A program made the translations under genes and the position numbers. The notes under the pieces were generated by a model that was not told the DNA's origin, made no database searches, and saw only the letters and a program-made list of their open reading frames with translations. Shown here one piece after another: positions 32,016 to 41,762 of a DNA stretch of 64,000 nucleotides; position 1 is the first letter of the stretch; every line of letters begins with the position of its first letter. The DNA is from Pseudochrobactrum asaccharolyticum (lineage in GTDB: Bacteria; Pseudomonadota; Alphaproteobacteria; Rhizobiales; Rhizobiaceae), in NCBI RefSeq assembly GCF_003314995.1, contig NZ_QNRH01000006.1:162672-226671 (forward strand), written 5' to 3'.

Positions 32016-32810
32016 ATGGTGGATAGTATATTGAAAGCTTATCTGATTAATCTGGATCGCTCACAAGACCGTTTGCAGCGTATGTTTCAGCAGTTTGAGA
32101 AGGCTGGTCTGGCATTTGAGCGCGTTGCGGCAGTTGACGGTAAGGTTTTGAGTGACGATGAGGTTGCCAGAATTAAGCGTAATGCCGGTTGGAAAGAGCC
32201 GCTAACGCGTAGTGAGCTTGGTTGTTTTCTGAGCCATCGCAAATGTCTGGAGCAGATTGTTCAAAGTGGCGAGCAATATGGGGCTATTTTTGAAGATGAT
32301 GTGCGATTTTCGGGCAATGCCAAACAATTCTTTCAATCGGATACATGGATTCCATCTGACGCGGATCTGATTAAACTGGAAACCCATGGTCGTAAGGTAT
32401 TGATGGATAAACCTGTGACGATTGTTGCGGGGCAATATTCAATTGCGAGGCTTCGCAGCCAGAATATTTTATCTGCCGGTTATATTATTTCTGCGAAATG
32501 TGCGGCATCGCTGCTGGCGCGTATGAATGATGCCGCAGCACCGATGGATCATCTCTTATTTACACCTGCTTGTGGTTTCTTCAATGAAATGAAGCTTTAT
32601 CAGGTTAGTCCCGTGATTTGTGATCAGGCCGGTCTTGAAAGCACATTAAGCGGTGAGCGGGCAAAAGAGCATCAAAGCCTGCCAGTCTGGAAGAAGGTCA
32701 TCAGAGAAATTATCCGGCCTTTTTTGCGACTGAAAACAGCCATCTGGGGGATGTATATTAACAGGTTTACATCGCAGCGCTGGGGGCCGGTCGAGCCGTT
32801 GGTTGAATAA
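32016..32810 (+). CDS. glycosyltransferase family 25 protein (LPS-type)
   Basis: The protein has 264 residues. The N-terminus 'LKAYLINLDRSQDRLQRMFQQFEKAGLAFERVAAVDG', 'LTRSELGCFLSHRKCLEQIV' and 'GAIFEDDVRF' (the metal-binding DxD-like EDD) are standard GT25 motifs, as in LgtB/Lex2B-type galactosyltransferases of lipooligosaccharide. 'SAGYIISAKCAASLL' and 'PMDHLLF' complete the fold. It is located in the cytoplasm or at the membrane face, and is the first of several surface-polysaccharide-like genes downstream of tRNA-Leu. The transferred sugar cannot be read off. Confidence 0.9.
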   Translation: MVDSILKAYLINLDRSQDRLQRMFQQFEKAGLAFERVAAVDGKVLSDDEVARIKRNAGWKEPLTRSELGCFLSHRKCLEQIVQSGEQYGAIFEDDVRFSGNAKQFFQSDTWIPSDADLIKLETHGRKVLMDKPVTIVAGQYSIARLRSQNILSAGYIISAKCAASLLARMNDAAAPMDHLLFTPACGFFNEMKLYQVSPVICDQAGLESTLSGERAKEHQSLPVWKKVIREIIRPFLRLKTAIWGMYINRFTSQRWGPVEPLVE

Positions 32811-32833
32811 ATCAGACTGGTAACAGGTGAAGT

Positions 32834-33721
32834 TTACATTTGTAACTTCTCGCTTAAAAAATCCAGAAAGACTCTGACCTTTGGTGCGAGATACTGGCGG
32901 GAGGGGTAGAAGGCATAGACACCTGTTTCTATCTGCTGCCAGTCGTCCAATGCCGTGACCAGTCTGCCTGCTGTAATATCCTGTTTTACGTAGCTTACGG
33001 GTATCAGGCTGAGACCGAAACCTGCGCATAAGGCATCTCGAACCGCAAAACTGGATGAGACCAGATAACGGCCGGTTACCGCAATGCGCTCGGTCTGTTC
33101 TCCTTTGCGAAACTCCCATTCATGAACATGATCAGACAGACTGTAGCGGATGCAGTTATGCTGCCGAAGATCAGCAGGTACCTGCGGTGTGCCATATGTC
33201 TCAAAATAGGATGGGGCAGCGCAGAGCACATGATGCAATGTACTGACTCTGCGGCTGATCAGACTTGAATTTTTTAAGCTGTCACTACCTTTAATGGCGA
33301 TATCATAACCCTCCCGCACGATGTCGATCAGCCGGTCATCGAGATTGAGATCGAGTGTGATTTCAGGATATCGTTCCAGAAATTCCGGAATAAAACGCGA
33401 CAGGCTGATAATAGTCATGGTCAGAGGTGCGGTGACACGCAGCAGGCCGGATGGCTGATTATGATGCGATGTTAATGAGCGGTCTGCTTCTTCAAGCTGA
33501 TCGAGCACCGGTGTGACTTGTTGGAAATATAACGTGCCTGCTTCTGTAAGGCTCATGCGTCTGGTCGTGCGGTTGAACAACCGGACTTTCAGATGGGCTT
33601 CAAGCTCGCTGATACTTTTACCGACGGCCGCTGCCGTCAATCCGGTCGCGCGGGCAGTTTCTGCAAAGCTCCCCAATTCAACTGTCTTGCGAAACAGGCG
33701 TAATGCACTGAGCTGATCCAT
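32834..33721 (-). CDS. LysR family transcriptional regulator (CrgA-type)
   Basis: The protein has 295 residues. The helix-turn-helix 'MDQLSALRLFRKTVELGSFAETARATGLTAAAVGKSISELEAHLKVRLFNRTTRRMSLTEAG' is classical LysR. The effector domain 'SGLLRVTAPLTMTIISLSRFIPEFLERYPEITLDLNLDDRLIDIVREGYDIAIKGSD' is typical of the CrgA/YafC subgroup. It is divergent from the EamA transporter at 33844, and an 8-base inverted repeat lies between, so it most likely controls that transporter. Confidence 0.93.
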   Translation of the reverse strand: MDQLSALRLFRKTVELGSFAETARATGLTAAAVGKSISELEAHLKVRLFNRTTRRMSLTEAGTLYFQQVTPVLDQLEEADRSLTSHHNQPSGLLRVTAPLTMTIISLSRFIPEFLERYPEITLDLNLDDRLIDIVREGYDIAIKGSDSLKNSSLISRRVSTLHHVLCAAPSYFETYGTPQVPADLRQHNCIRYSLSDHVHEWEFRKGEQTERIAVTGRYLVSSSFAVRDALCAGFGLSLIPVSYVKQDITAGRLVTALDDWQQIETGVYAFYPSRQYLAPKVRVFLDFLSEKLQM

Positions 33722-33764
33722 AAAGAATTGCCTGATTATAAACTTTTATTTGGTAATATATTGT

Positions 33765-33795
33765 CAATATCATGCATTATCATTGTTTGATATTG
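33765..33795. promoter_or_regulatory. inverted repeat between LysR regulator and EamA transporter
   Basis: Perfect CAATATCA (33765-33772) / TGATATTG (33788-33795), 15 bases apart, midway between the divergent start codons. It fits a LysR-type binding site. Confidence 0.6.
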
Positions 33796-33843
33796 TAATT
33801 ATGTTGTCCTGTACCGGCATTATGAAACGAGCGGAGACAGGAC

Positions 33844-34695
33844 ATGACATCTATGCGGACAGATTTGCTGCTGACAGCACTGGCACCGGCAATCTGGGGC
33901 AGTACCTATATTGTAACCACACAGATGTTGCCTGCAGACTATCCGATGACTGTGGCGATGCTGCGTGCGTTGCCTGCAGGATTATTGCTGTTATTCTTTG
34001 TCCGGCAATTACCGCACGGAATTTGGTGGCTGCGTGTGTTTATCCTCGGTGCACTGAATTTCTCGTTTTTCTGGGCGATGCTGTTTGTTGCCGCTTACCG
34101 GTTGCCAGGCGGCGTTGCCGCTACTGTAGGCTCTGTGCAGCCGTTGATCGTGGTTTTCCTCGCCAGTGCGGTGTTAGGCACCCGTTTGCGTGCCATGGCA
34201 GTGATCGCGGCACTGATGGGGATTGCCGGTGTAGCCTTACTGGTTCTCAAGCCAAATGGTGTGCTGGATCAGACAGGAGTTCTGGCTGCACTGGCCGGTG
34301 CTTTTTCGATGGCAGCAGGGACTGTGCTGAGCCGCTACTGGCAGCCGCCGGTTGCTCCGCTGACATTTACTGCATGGCAGCTGACAGCCGGTGGATTGTT
34401 GCTGGTGCCAGTCGCTTTTTGGTCGGAGCCTGCTTTGCCGCAACTGACCCTGACAAACTGGCTTGGCTTTATCTATCTCGGCCTGATCGGTGGTGCGCTG
34501 ACCTATCTGCTCTGGTTCCGCGGACTGGCGCGTCTTGAACCTTCTGTTGCTGCATCCCTTGGTTTTCTGAGCCCGCTGACAGCCGTTATTCTTGGCTGGG
34601 CTTTGCTCAACCAGCAACTCAACGATCTGCAAATGGCGGGTATGCTGATCGTACTGATCAGTGTCTGGCTTGGTCAGCGGGTACAGACCCGCTGA
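33844..34695 (+). CDS. EamA/DMT family transporter
   Basis: The protein has 283 residues with ten predicted helices in two EamA repeats. Repeat one contains 'APAIWGSTYIVTTQMLPADYPMTVAMLRALPAGLLLLF', and repeat two 'AGAFSMAAGTVLSRYWQPPVAPLTFTAWQLTAGGLLLVPVA'. The end 'FLSPLTAVILGWALLNQQL' is standard for YdcZ/RhaT-like drug/metabolite exporters. It is an inner membrane exporter of unknown small molecules, probably controlled by the divergent LysR protein. Confidence 0.92.
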   Translation: MTSMRTDLLLTALAPAIWGSTYIVTTQMLPADYPMTVAMLRALPAGLLLLFFVRQLPHGIWWLRVFILGALNFSFFWAMLFVAAYRLPGGVAATVGSVQPLIVVFLASAVLGTRLRAMAVIAALMGIAGVALLVLKPNGVLDQTGVLAALAGAFSMAAGTVLSRYWQPPVAPLTFTAWQLTAGGLLLVPVAFWSEPALPQLTLTNWLGFIYLGLIGGALTYLLWFRGLARLEPSVAASLGFLSPLTAVILGWALLNQQLNDLQMAGMLIVLISVWLGQRVQTR

Positions 34696-34702
34696 GCAGC
34701 TT

Positions 34703-35815
34703 TTAACGTGCGGATGGTTTAAGACGCGCTTTGATGTTCCGCATCATCATGCGCAGCCTGTCGTAACGGTTCAGTTGGCGGGTGATCTGATTGACGGAAG
34801 ACTGGCTCTGCTCCGTCAGTCCCAGAATGAGCGTGCCGAAGTTTGCACGCTCATGAAATAAGCGCGACATAACCGGATGATCGGGAATGGCACAGGAATC
34901 GGTGATACGCAGCACCGGATTGCTGAGGTGCTTTTTCAGCACCTCAATCATCAGTAAGACGCCCGGAGAATAGGCTCTCAGAGTCTCATCATAGGCCGTT
35001 TTCCATGTCCATGCCTGATCACCACTGATAAAGACGACAAGACTGGCGATGGTTTTATCATCGAGTTTCAAAGCATGGATCTGTACAAGCTGTTTGCTTG
35101 CGAAAGCGTGCACCGCTTGACGTGCAAAATCTGCATCCCGTTGTCTGGTCAGAAAAGCGGTACCGCCTGCACCTTTCCAGCCCGAGGCTTCTAAGGACAG
35201 AAAATCTTCAAGCGCCGGTATAATTGCAGCCTTATCCGTTGCAATCTGGTGTTCCAGTTTGCCGGTTTCCGACAGACGTCGCCAAAGTCTGCGATACTCG
35301 CGGTGATGATTTTTACCGATCGCATTGGTCAGATAGGTTTCGGCATTTGTGCCATTCAGGAGTACCGGACGCATCTGCTGACGGATGATCTGTAAAGGCA
35401 GGTTTTTACGCTGTGCCAGATCGCTCAGTGCTTGTGCAAAAACGCCATCAAGACTGATATCTGGAAGCACGAGTGTATCTGGCAGTCCATGCTCGGACAG
35501 TTCAGCCAAAGCTTTTTCCAGAGTGTCCGGCATTGTGCGAGCACTGATGAGCGGCGTGCCCTGTGTGGCGTATAGATTGCTCCAGCAATAAATCGTTTTA
35601 CGCAAGCCCAGACCCGCTCTGGTGACCTGAAACGGCATCAGGAAGTCAGGTGCGGTGCTGCCCGTTGTGATCAGCCCGCAATTATCTGTTGCGAAATGCT
35701 CCAGTGCAGGACGCAGGAAATCGGGATGATTGAAGATGTTTTGCTCTGCCGGAGGGGCGACTTGCAGGGTTCTCAGATAGTCTATGGCTTCCGCTTTGCG
35801 ATAAAGATGCAGCAT
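34703..35815 (-). CDS. GNAT/FemAB-like (CelD/BcsL type) protein
   Basis: The protein has 370 residues. The C-terminal half carries the Acetyltransf_6 pattern: 'AIGKNHHREYRRLWRRLSETGKLEHQIA', 'LEDFLSLEASGWKGAGGTAFL', 'IHALKLDDKTIASLVVFISGDQAWTWKTAYDETLRAYSPGVLLMIEVLKK'. This family acylates or aminoacylates extracellular polysaccharide or cellulose precursors. It starts nine bases after the flippase-like gene, whose product would export the same polymer. The acceptor is unknown. A polysaccharide role is inferred from this partner. Confidence 0.85.
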   Translation of the reverse strand: MLHLYRKAEAIDYLRTLQVAPPAEQNIFNHPDFLRPALEHFATDNCGLITTGSTAPDFLMPFQVTRAGLGLRKTIYCWSNLYATQGTPLISARTMPDTLEKALAELSEHGLPDTLVLPDISLDGVFAQALSDLAQRKNLPLQIIRQQMRPVLLNGTNAETYLTNAIGKNHHREYRRLWRRLSETGKLEHQIATDKAAIIPALEDFLSLEASGWKGAGGTAFLTRQRDADFARQAVHAFASKQLVQIHALKLDDKTIASLVVFISGDQAWTWKTAYDETLRAYSPGVLLMIEVLKKHLSNPVLRITDSCAIPDHPVMSRLFHERANFGTLILGLTEQSQSSVNQITRQLNRYDRLRMMMRNIKARLKPSAR

Positions 35816-35824
35816 GGTTAATCC

Positions 35825-37279
35825 TTATCCTGATGTTTTGGCAGAAGGTGCGAAAACAAACATTGTGATCCCGAGATATTTACGCACTGCATAGGAAAGT
35901 GCTGCGGCTTCTGTTGCCATGGCACAGACTGTTGCAATGGCCGCGCCGCTTAATCCCAATAGCGGGATCAGCGTCAGATTGAGACTGACATTCACAATCA
36001 GGGCTAAGGCGTAGAGCAAGGCGCATATATTTTGATTGCCGGACATGGAGAGCAGGCTTTCGCAAGGGCCGACGCTGGCACGGGCTATCACACCGAAGAT
36101 CAAAATGAACAGCAGCGGATAGCCTTGTGTGAATTCATGGCCGAACAGCGCTAGTAACGGCCAGCCTCCTGCCAGCAGCAATAATCCGAGCAATAAGCTT
36201 GGCCAGAATGTCCAGCGGGCAGAATTGCGTGCAAAATTCTGAAAAGCTTCTTTGTCGCCGCTATGCAGTAATTGTGAATAACGCTGGGCGACACTGGATT
36301 TGACCGCAAAATAAACGAAATGTGCCAGTGCCAGTACTTTGGTGACGGCAAAATACAGAGCTACACTATTCGGCTCCATCATCCGGCCAACCATAAGCAC
36401 ATCAATATTGATGAGCAGAAAGAAAAAGCCTTCGATAAGGAAGATCGGCAGAGAGACCTTTATCCATTCCCGCAGATGGTAGTGTGAGGCACCTTTGGGC
36501 AGGACCTTGGATATGCGATTGCGTAAAAAAATCTGCTGTCCGATTACCGTGAAGCCTGTGCCGGCAAAGGCGGCAATCAGTGCTGTTGTGGCCCGGGCTT
36601 CCCAGCCGGTGAGCAGAAGCACAACAAAGATCAGCAGCATCATCAGTGGCCGCAAAACATAGCCGGGGCTGAGCGCAGACAGAATCCAGCCTTGTGAGCG
36701 GGCAGTGCCGTCTGAAATATTGCCAAGTGCAATGGCCGGAATACAAAATACGCCAATCAGGAAGGCCGGCCAGTAATAGGGCTCGAATTCTGCACTCAGA
36801 ATTTTGAGCACTGCAATGGCGATCAGTGTAATTGCACTTGCACTGATAAGCGCAAAGACGGGGCCGGTACGCAAAATACCACGCGCATCATTGGTCTGAT
36901 TTTTCTGTAAATATTGCGGTACATAGCGGATGATTGTGGTGTGAAAGCCAAAACAGGCAAGATCACCGAGGATCAGTGTCACTGTCCAGACAAGGACATA
37001 GATACCAAACTCAAAACTGCCCATCAGGCGGGCAAGCACGACCTGACTGAGCAAAGCCAGTGCTGCACCGGCAATGCGGATTGCAAAGGCAATCAGTGAT
37101 GAGCGCTTGGCCTGTGCCTGTTCATCATCACCGGAGAATAAGCTCTCAGCACGCAGAAGAAACGGGCGCAATTGCTCTGCAAGTCTTGCAGGCAGTATTT
37201 TTTCAGCCAGTGATGTGATCTGAAATTTTGCAGGCAATGTCTCTCTCGGAAAAGCTTTGATATGCAGCTGTTGTTGCAC
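35825..37279 (-). CDS. polysaccharide flippase (Wzx/MurJ-superfamily)
   Basis: The protein has 484 residues with about 12-14 membrane helices after an N-terminal cytoplasmic arm of about 50 residues. 'AFAIRIAGAALALLSQVVLARLMGSFEFGIYVLVWTVTLILGDLACFGFHTTIIRYVPQYL' is the characteristic start of Wzx/polysaccharide biosynthesis proteins, and the repeated helices with 'LPIFLIEGFFFLLINIDVLMVGRMM' are the second lobe start. It flips a lipid-linked oligosaccharide across the inner membrane. It forms an operon with the GNAT/FemAB-like gene. Confidence 0.9.
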   Translation of the reverse strand: MQQQLHIKAFPRETLPAKFQITSLAEKILPARLAEQLRPFLLRAESLFSGDDEQAQAKRSSLIAFAIRIAGAALALLSQVVLARLMGSFEFGIYVLVWTVTLILGDLACFGFHTTIIRYVPQYLQKNQTNDARGILRTGPVFALISASAITLIAIAVLKILSAEFEPYYWPAFLIGVFCIPAIALGNISDGTARSQGWILSALSPGYVLRPLMMLLIFVVLLLTGWEARATTALIAAFAGTGFTVIGQQIFLRNRISKVLPKGASHYHLREWIKVSLPIFLIEGFFFLLINIDVLMVGRMMEPNSVALYFAVTKVLALAHFVYFAVKSSVAQRYSQLLHSGDKEAFQNFARNSARWTFWPSLLLGLLLLAGGWPLLALFGHEFTQGYPLLFILIFGVIARASVGPCESLLSMSGNQNICALLYALALIVNVSLNLTLIPLLGLSGAAIATVCAMATEAAALSYAVRKYLGITMFVFAPSAKTSG

Positions 37280-37382
37280 AGAATAGTTTAAAAGTCAGTC
37301 TATGCGCTTATATCAAGGCGGCTCAAGATGCTGACGCATCACGCCTTGAAGAAGTTCAATCGCCACTCGGGCTTAACCAAAA

Positions 37383-37424
37383 GAAAACACCGCCTGTGAT
37401 GAACAGGCGGTGTTTTTTATTCGT
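37383..37424. terminator. terminator between flippase promoter region and secA end
   Basis: AACACCGCCTGT / ACAGGCGGTGTT with T-run on the plus strand and A-run on the left, so on the minus strand it can end secA transcription. Confidence 0.85.
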
Positions 37425-37436
37425 TGATCTTATCGT

Positions 37437-40157
37437 TTAAACGAAAGCGCCGTGGCAATGTTTGAACTTCTTGCCGGAGCCGCAAGGGCAGGCTTCGTTA
37501 CGGGCAACACGTCCCCATGTGGACGGATCAGCCGGATCGCGGTTCTCAGGATCAACAAAGCGGTCACTGTCTGCAAGACGCGCACCGTCAGAACCTTCAC
37601 CAAAATCATCTTCACCGGTGGTGCCGTCAATATGGTGACCGTGCATTTCCGGCAGTTCCGGCTGTGGTTCTTCACGCATGATTTCCACGCGCATCAGCTG
37701 CGATGTCACAACTTCACGCAGGTTGGAAAGCATGGCCTGAAACAGCTCAAAGCCTTCTGTCTTATATTCGTTCAGCGGATCACGCTGCGCATAGCCGCGG
37801 AAACCGACAACGGAGCGCAGATGGTCGAGATTGACCAGATGCTCGCGCCACAGATTGTCCAGCGACTGCAGAATAACGGATTTCTGCACATAGGCCATGA
37901 TCTGCGGACCAAAGCGCTCAGCGCGTTCAGCAGCAGCCTTGTCGGCAGCTTCCTTGATACGCTCTTCGATCTGTTCTTCCGCAATACCTTCCTCGGCAGC
38001 CCACGCATCCACAGGCAGGTCAAGATTGAGGACTTTGATTACCTCTTCCTTGAGTTCCGGAATGCGCCACTGTTCTGCATAGGCATTTTCAGGAATATGC
38101 GCGCGAACCATATCCTCAATGACTTCATGACGCATTTCATCGACCGTTTCGGTCAGATCTTCAGCATCCATCATTTCCAGACGCTGGTCGAAGATCACCT
38201 TACGCTGATCATTCATCACGTCGTCATATTTGAGCAGGTTTTTGCGGATTTCAAAGTTGCGGGCTTCGACCTTTTTCTGAGCCTTTTCCAGCGCTTTGTT
38301 GATCCACGGATGCACAATGGCTTCGTCCTCTTTGAGGCCGAGCTTCTGCAACATGCTGTCCATGCGGTCAGAGCCGAAAATGCGCATCAGGTCATCCTGC
38401 AGCGACAGGAAGAATTTCGATTTGCCCGGATCGCCCTGACGACCGGAACGACCACGCAGCTGGTTGTCGATACGGCGGCTTTCGTGACGCTCTGTTGCCA
38501 GAACATAAAGACCACCGGCAGCCAGTGCCTGTTCTTTTTTCTTAGCGATATCGGCTTTCAGCTCTTTAATTTTGGCATCACGCTCAGGACCGGCAGGTAC
38601 ATCAGCCAGCTCTACTTGGATGCGCATTTCCAGATTGCCACCGAGCTGAATGTCAGTACCGCGACCGGCCATATTGGTTGCAATGGTAATTGCACCCGGC
38701 ACACCGGCCTGCGCTACGATATAGGCTTCCTGCTCGTGATAACGGGCATTCAGAACCTGAATATCCTTCACGCCGTCTTTTTTCAGGCGTTCTGCGAGCA
38801 GTTCGGATTTTTCAATGGATGTTGTACCAACCAGAACCGGCTGACCCTTTTCATGGGCTTCACGGATATCGCGGATGATCGCTTTATATTTTTCATCAAC
38901 CGTGCGGTAAACTTCGTCATCGGAGTCAATACGGGCAACCGGCAGATTGGTTGGAATAATCGCAACATCGAGGCCGTAAATATTACCGAATTCTTCCGCT
39001 TCCGTTGCCGCAGTACCGGTCATACCGGCCAGTTTGTTATACATACGGAAATAGTTCTGGAAGGTGATCGAAGCCAGTGTCTGATTTTCCGGCTGGATCG
39101 TTACTTTTTCTTTGGCTTCCAGCGCCTGATGCAGGCCTTCGGAATAACGGCGACCCGGCATCATACGGCCGGTAAATTCGTCGATGATGACCAGTTCGTC
39201 ATTGCGGACGATATAGTCTTTGTCGAGCTGGAACAGCTTGTGCGCGCGCAAAGCATTGTTGAGGTGGTGAACAACAGCCACGTTCTCAACATCATACAGG
39301 CTTTCGCCTTTCAGATAGCCAGCAGCATCCAGCAGTTTTTCGATCTTTTCAGTACCGACTTCGGTGAAGATTGCAGTTTTCTGCTTCTCATCGACTTCGT
39401 AATCTTCCGCTACGAGCTGCGGAATAAAGGTGTCGATCAGCGAGTAGAATTCTGAACGGTCTTCCAACGGGCCGGAAATGATCAGCGGTGTACGGGCTTC
39501 GTCGATGAGGATCGAATCAACTTCGTCGACGATGGCGTAGTTATGTTCGCGCTGCACCATCTGGGCACGCTCATATTTCATATTATCGCGCAGATAATCG
39601 AAGCCGAGTTCGTTATTCGTTGCGTAGGTAATATCGCAGGCATAGGCCTCGCGGCGCTGATCGTCATCAAGACCATGAGCAATCACACCGACAGTCAGAC
39701 CGAGGAAGTTGTACAGCACGCCCATGGTCTGCGCATCACGGGTGGCAAGATAGTCGTTGACGGTAACGACATGCACACCCTTGCCTTCGATCGCATTGAG
39801 GTAAACCGGCAGGGTCGCCATCAGGGTTTTGCCTTCACCGGTGCGCATTTCCGCGATGGAGCGGTCATGCAGCACCATGCCACCGATCAGCTGCACATCA
39901 AACGGGCGCATGCCGAGGGCGCGTTTTGCTGCTTCACGCACGGTCGCAAAAGCATCAGGAAGAATATCATCCAGCGTCTTGCCGTTTTTGAGCAAAGCGC
40001 GGAACTCATCAGTTTTCGCCTTCAGTTGATCATCGCTCAGAGCTTCATATTGTTTCTCAAGCGCAGTAATAGCTGCTGCGCGAGGACGAAGACCTTTGAT
40101 GCGACGCTCATTGGATGAGCCGAAAATCATACGGGCGAGACCGCCAAAGCTGACCAT
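37437..40157 (-). CDS. secA: protein translocase ATPase SecA
   Basis: The protein has 906 residues. Helicase motor 1 has Walker A '[15 protein letters not shown]' near residue 103 and Walker B in '[23 protein letters not shown]'. Motor 2 has '[11 protein letters not shown]' and '[18 protein letters not shown]'. The preprotein cross-linking domain and the scaffold '[30 protein letters not shown]' are complete. The C-terminal zinc tail is '[14 protein letters not shown]', which binds SecB and lipids. It drives preproteins through SecYEG. It is divergent from the parvulin gene at 40549, a possible periplasmic chaperone partner for secreted proteins. Confidence 0.99.
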   Translation of the reverse strand: MVSFGGLARMIFGSSNERRIKGLRPRAAAITALEKQYEALSDDQLKAKTDEFRALLKNGKTLDDILPDAFATVREAAKRALGMRPFDVQLIGGMVLHDRSIAEMRTGEGKTLMATLPVYLNAIEGKGVHVVTVNDYLATRDAQTMGVLYNFLGLTVGVIAHGLDDDQRREAYACDITYATNNELGFDYLRDNMKYERAQMVQREHNYAIVDEVDSILIDEARTPLIISGPLEDRSEFYSLIDTFIPQLVAEDYEVDEKQKTAIFTEVGTEKIEKLLDAAGYLKGESLYDVENVAVVHHLNNALRAHKLFQLDKDYIVRNDELVIIDEFTGRMMPGRRYSEGLHQALEAKEKVTIQPENQTLASITFQNYFRMYNKLAGMTGTAATEAEEFGNIYGLDVAIIPTNLPVARIDSDDEVYRTVDEKYKAIIRDIREAHEKGQPVLVGTTSIEKSELLAERLKKDGVKDIQVLNARYHEQEAYIVAQAGVPGAITIATNMAGRGTDIQLGGNLEMRIQVELADVPAGPERDAKIKELKADIAKKKEQALAAGGLYVLATERHESRRIDNQLRGRSGRQGDPGKSKFFLSLQDDLMRIFGSDRMDSMLQKLGLKEDEAIVHPWINKALEKAQKKVEARNFEIRKNLLKYDDVMNDQRKVIFDQRLEMMDAEDLTETVDEMRHEVIEDMVRAHIPENAYAEQWRIPELKEEVIKVLNLDLPVDAWAAEEGIAEEQIEERIKEAADKAAAERAERFGPQIMAYVQKSVILQSLDNLWREHLVNLDHLRSVVGFRGYAQRDPLNEYKTEGFELFQAMLSNLREVVTSQLMRVEIMREEPQPELPEMHGHHIDGTTGEDDFGEGSDGARLADSDRFVDPENRDPADPSTWGRVARNEACPCGSGKKFKHCHGAFV

Positions 40158-40513
40158 TGCTGGTCCTTTCTTAAATCTTCAGCCAATTGTCGCCGCCTGA
40201 GCGGCGCTCTGACATCGGCTTTATTTGTTTATGCGAGACTTATGGCAAGAAAACACGCTGTCGAAAAGACATTTCGCGTAATTTCTCTCTGGCAGCTCTC
40301 TGGACGCAAAGCCGATGGACAGATAAGAGGGGTGGGCGGCGATGTCAATGATTTGACACTGGTGATAGGCCTCTGCGATGCGATTATATATGCATAATAA
40401 AGAGGATTATCGCTGCTGATACCGATATATTGTGCAGAAAATTGCCATATCGCCTAAAAACTCTTCTGCTTTACACTATATAAACTGAAGCAGCAAAATT
40501 CTGCCTTATTCTT
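40158..40513. other. intergenic region between divergent secA and parvulin genes
   Basis: About 390 bases to the parvulin start. It holds the promoters of both genes; the right part (40380-40500) is AT-rich with TATA-like tracts such as CTATATAA near 40480. I found no SecM-like arrest gene and no known riboswitch. Confidence 0.5.
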
Positions 40514-40531
40514 GGGACGGTACTTCGTCCC
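40514..40531 (+). promoter_or_regulatory. leader hairpin before the parvulin gene
   Basis: GGGACG / CGTCCC with a 6-base loop, ending two bases before the Shine-Dalgarno GAAGGAGA. It may stabilise the message or set translation level. Confidence 0.55.
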
Positions 40532-40548
40532 CGAAGGAGAAATCACTG

Positions 40549-41472
40549 ATGACCCGTACCCGTAAAGTCCTGATTCAACTGGCAACCGGTTTGCTTTTGT
40601 CGACTGCTGCAACCGGTGCCTATGCACAGGACGCCGCTGCAAAGACTGAAGCAGCGAAACCGGCAGAAAAAGCTGATCCTGCAAAAGTTCTTGCTACTGT
40701 AAACGGCGTTAAGCTGACACAGGGTGAAGTTGATCAGGCGTCCAGCGATCTCGACCCGCAATTCTCCCGTCTGCCGGATGATCAGCGTCGTCTCGCTGCA
40801 CTGGCCGCTCTGGTTGATATCAAAGTGCTGGCTGCTGCCGCTAAAGGTGATAAGCTGGACGAAAGCGCAGATTTCAAGCAGCGCATTGAATTCCTTAAAG
40901 ACCGCGCTTTGCACAATGAATATTTCCAGACTGCAATCGTTGACAAGATTTCGGATGAAGAAGTCCGTGGTCGTTACGACAAGGAAATCGCAGCAATGCC
41001 TGCGAAGAATGAAGTGCGCGCCCGTCATATTCTCGTAAAAACTGAAGACGAAGCCAAAGCGATTATCAAAAAGCTTGAAGGCGGCGCCAAGTTCGAAGAT
41101 CTGGCCAAGGAAAGCTCAACCGACGGTTCTGCTTCGCAGGGCGGTGATCTTGGCTATTTCGGTGAAGGCATGATGGTGCCTGAATTTGAAAAAGCGGCTT
41201 TTGCGCTGGAAGTCGGCGGTTACACCAAAGAACCTGTTAAGTCGCAGTTCGGCTATCATATCATCAAGCTGGAAGATAAGCGCCAGCAGCAGCCGCCGGC
41301 ATTTGATGAAGTGAAAGATCAGGTTCGCTCGATCCTCATTCGTGAAAAATATATCGAAATGGTCAAGAAGCTGCGCGACGGTTCGAAAATCACTTATGAA
41401 GACGAAGCCGTTGCCAAAGCAATGAAAGAAGCCGCAGACGCACAGGATGCAGCTGCAAAAACGGCTGAATAA
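40549..41472 (+). CDS. periplasmic peptidylprolyl isomerase (parvulin type)
   Basis: The protein has 307 residues. A signal peptide 'MTRTRKVLIQLATGLLLSTAATGAYAQ|D' is followed by an Ala/Lys/Glu-rich linker, a SurA/PrsA-like chaperone part ('VLATVNGVKLTQGEVDQASSDL', 'ALVDIKVLAAAAK') and a rotamase domain 'EVRARHILVKTEDEAKAIIKKLEGGAKFEDLAKESSTDGSASQGGDLGYFGEGMMVPEFEKAAFALEVGG...GYHIIKLED'. It catalyses prolyl cis-trans isomerisation of exported proteins in the periplasm. The Ala/Glu/Asp tail 'KAMKEAADAQDAAAKTAE' mirrors the N-terminal linker. AAGGAGA precedes the ATG. Confidence 0.93.
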   Translation: MTRTRKVLIQLATGLLLSTAATGAYAQDAAAKTEAAKPAEKADPAKVLATVNGVKLTQGEVDQASSDLDPQFSRLPDDQRRLAALAALVDIKVLAAAAKGDKLDESADFKQRIEFLKDRALHNEYFQTAIVDKISDEEVRGRYDKEIAAMPAKNEVRARHILVKTEDEAKAIIKKLEGGAKFEDLAKESSTDGSASQGGDLGYFGEGMMVPEFEKAAFALEVGGYTKEPVKSQFGYHIIKLEDKRQQQPPAFDEVKDQVRSILIREKYIEMVKKLRDGSKITYEDEAVAKAMKEAADAQDAAAKTAE

Positions 41473-41536
41473 GACCTCTCATTTTATAAAATCAATCATG
41501 CCAATTTGGTAAGTTTGATATATAAATTGATAAAAT

Positions 41537-41581
41537 TGATCACCTGCTCTGATTATTTCGGGCAGGTGATTGCATTTTTAG
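41537..41581 (+). terminator. Rho-independent terminator of the parvulin gene
   Basis: ATCACCTGC / GCAGGTGAT stem with a 14-base loop, then TGCATTTTT. Confidence 0.8.
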
Positions 41582-41762
41582 CCCAACCATAATTTATTGA
41601 CTGCGATCTGAGTGAAATGGCGGGTGATTTGTGGTGCTTATTGCATTTTCACAAACCCGATGATGCGCTGTTTCATATCCGGTTAAGCCCGCTCCTGTTC
41701 AGTTGCATTTTGGCGCAAATATATTTCGATTTGCCGGAATGCTTTTATTCTTTGAGGCACGC

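Noticed and set aside
31830..37430. Integrated element at tRNA-Leu
   Set aside because: No integrase, transposase or duplicated tRNA 3' end was seen, so only a weak suggestion of an island remains.
37452..39455. A 667-codon open frame on the plus strand opposite secA
   Set aside because: It lies wholly antisense to a perfectly conserved secA, its product is rich in Phe, His and Asn in the way expected of a shadow frame, and it has no ribosome binding site.
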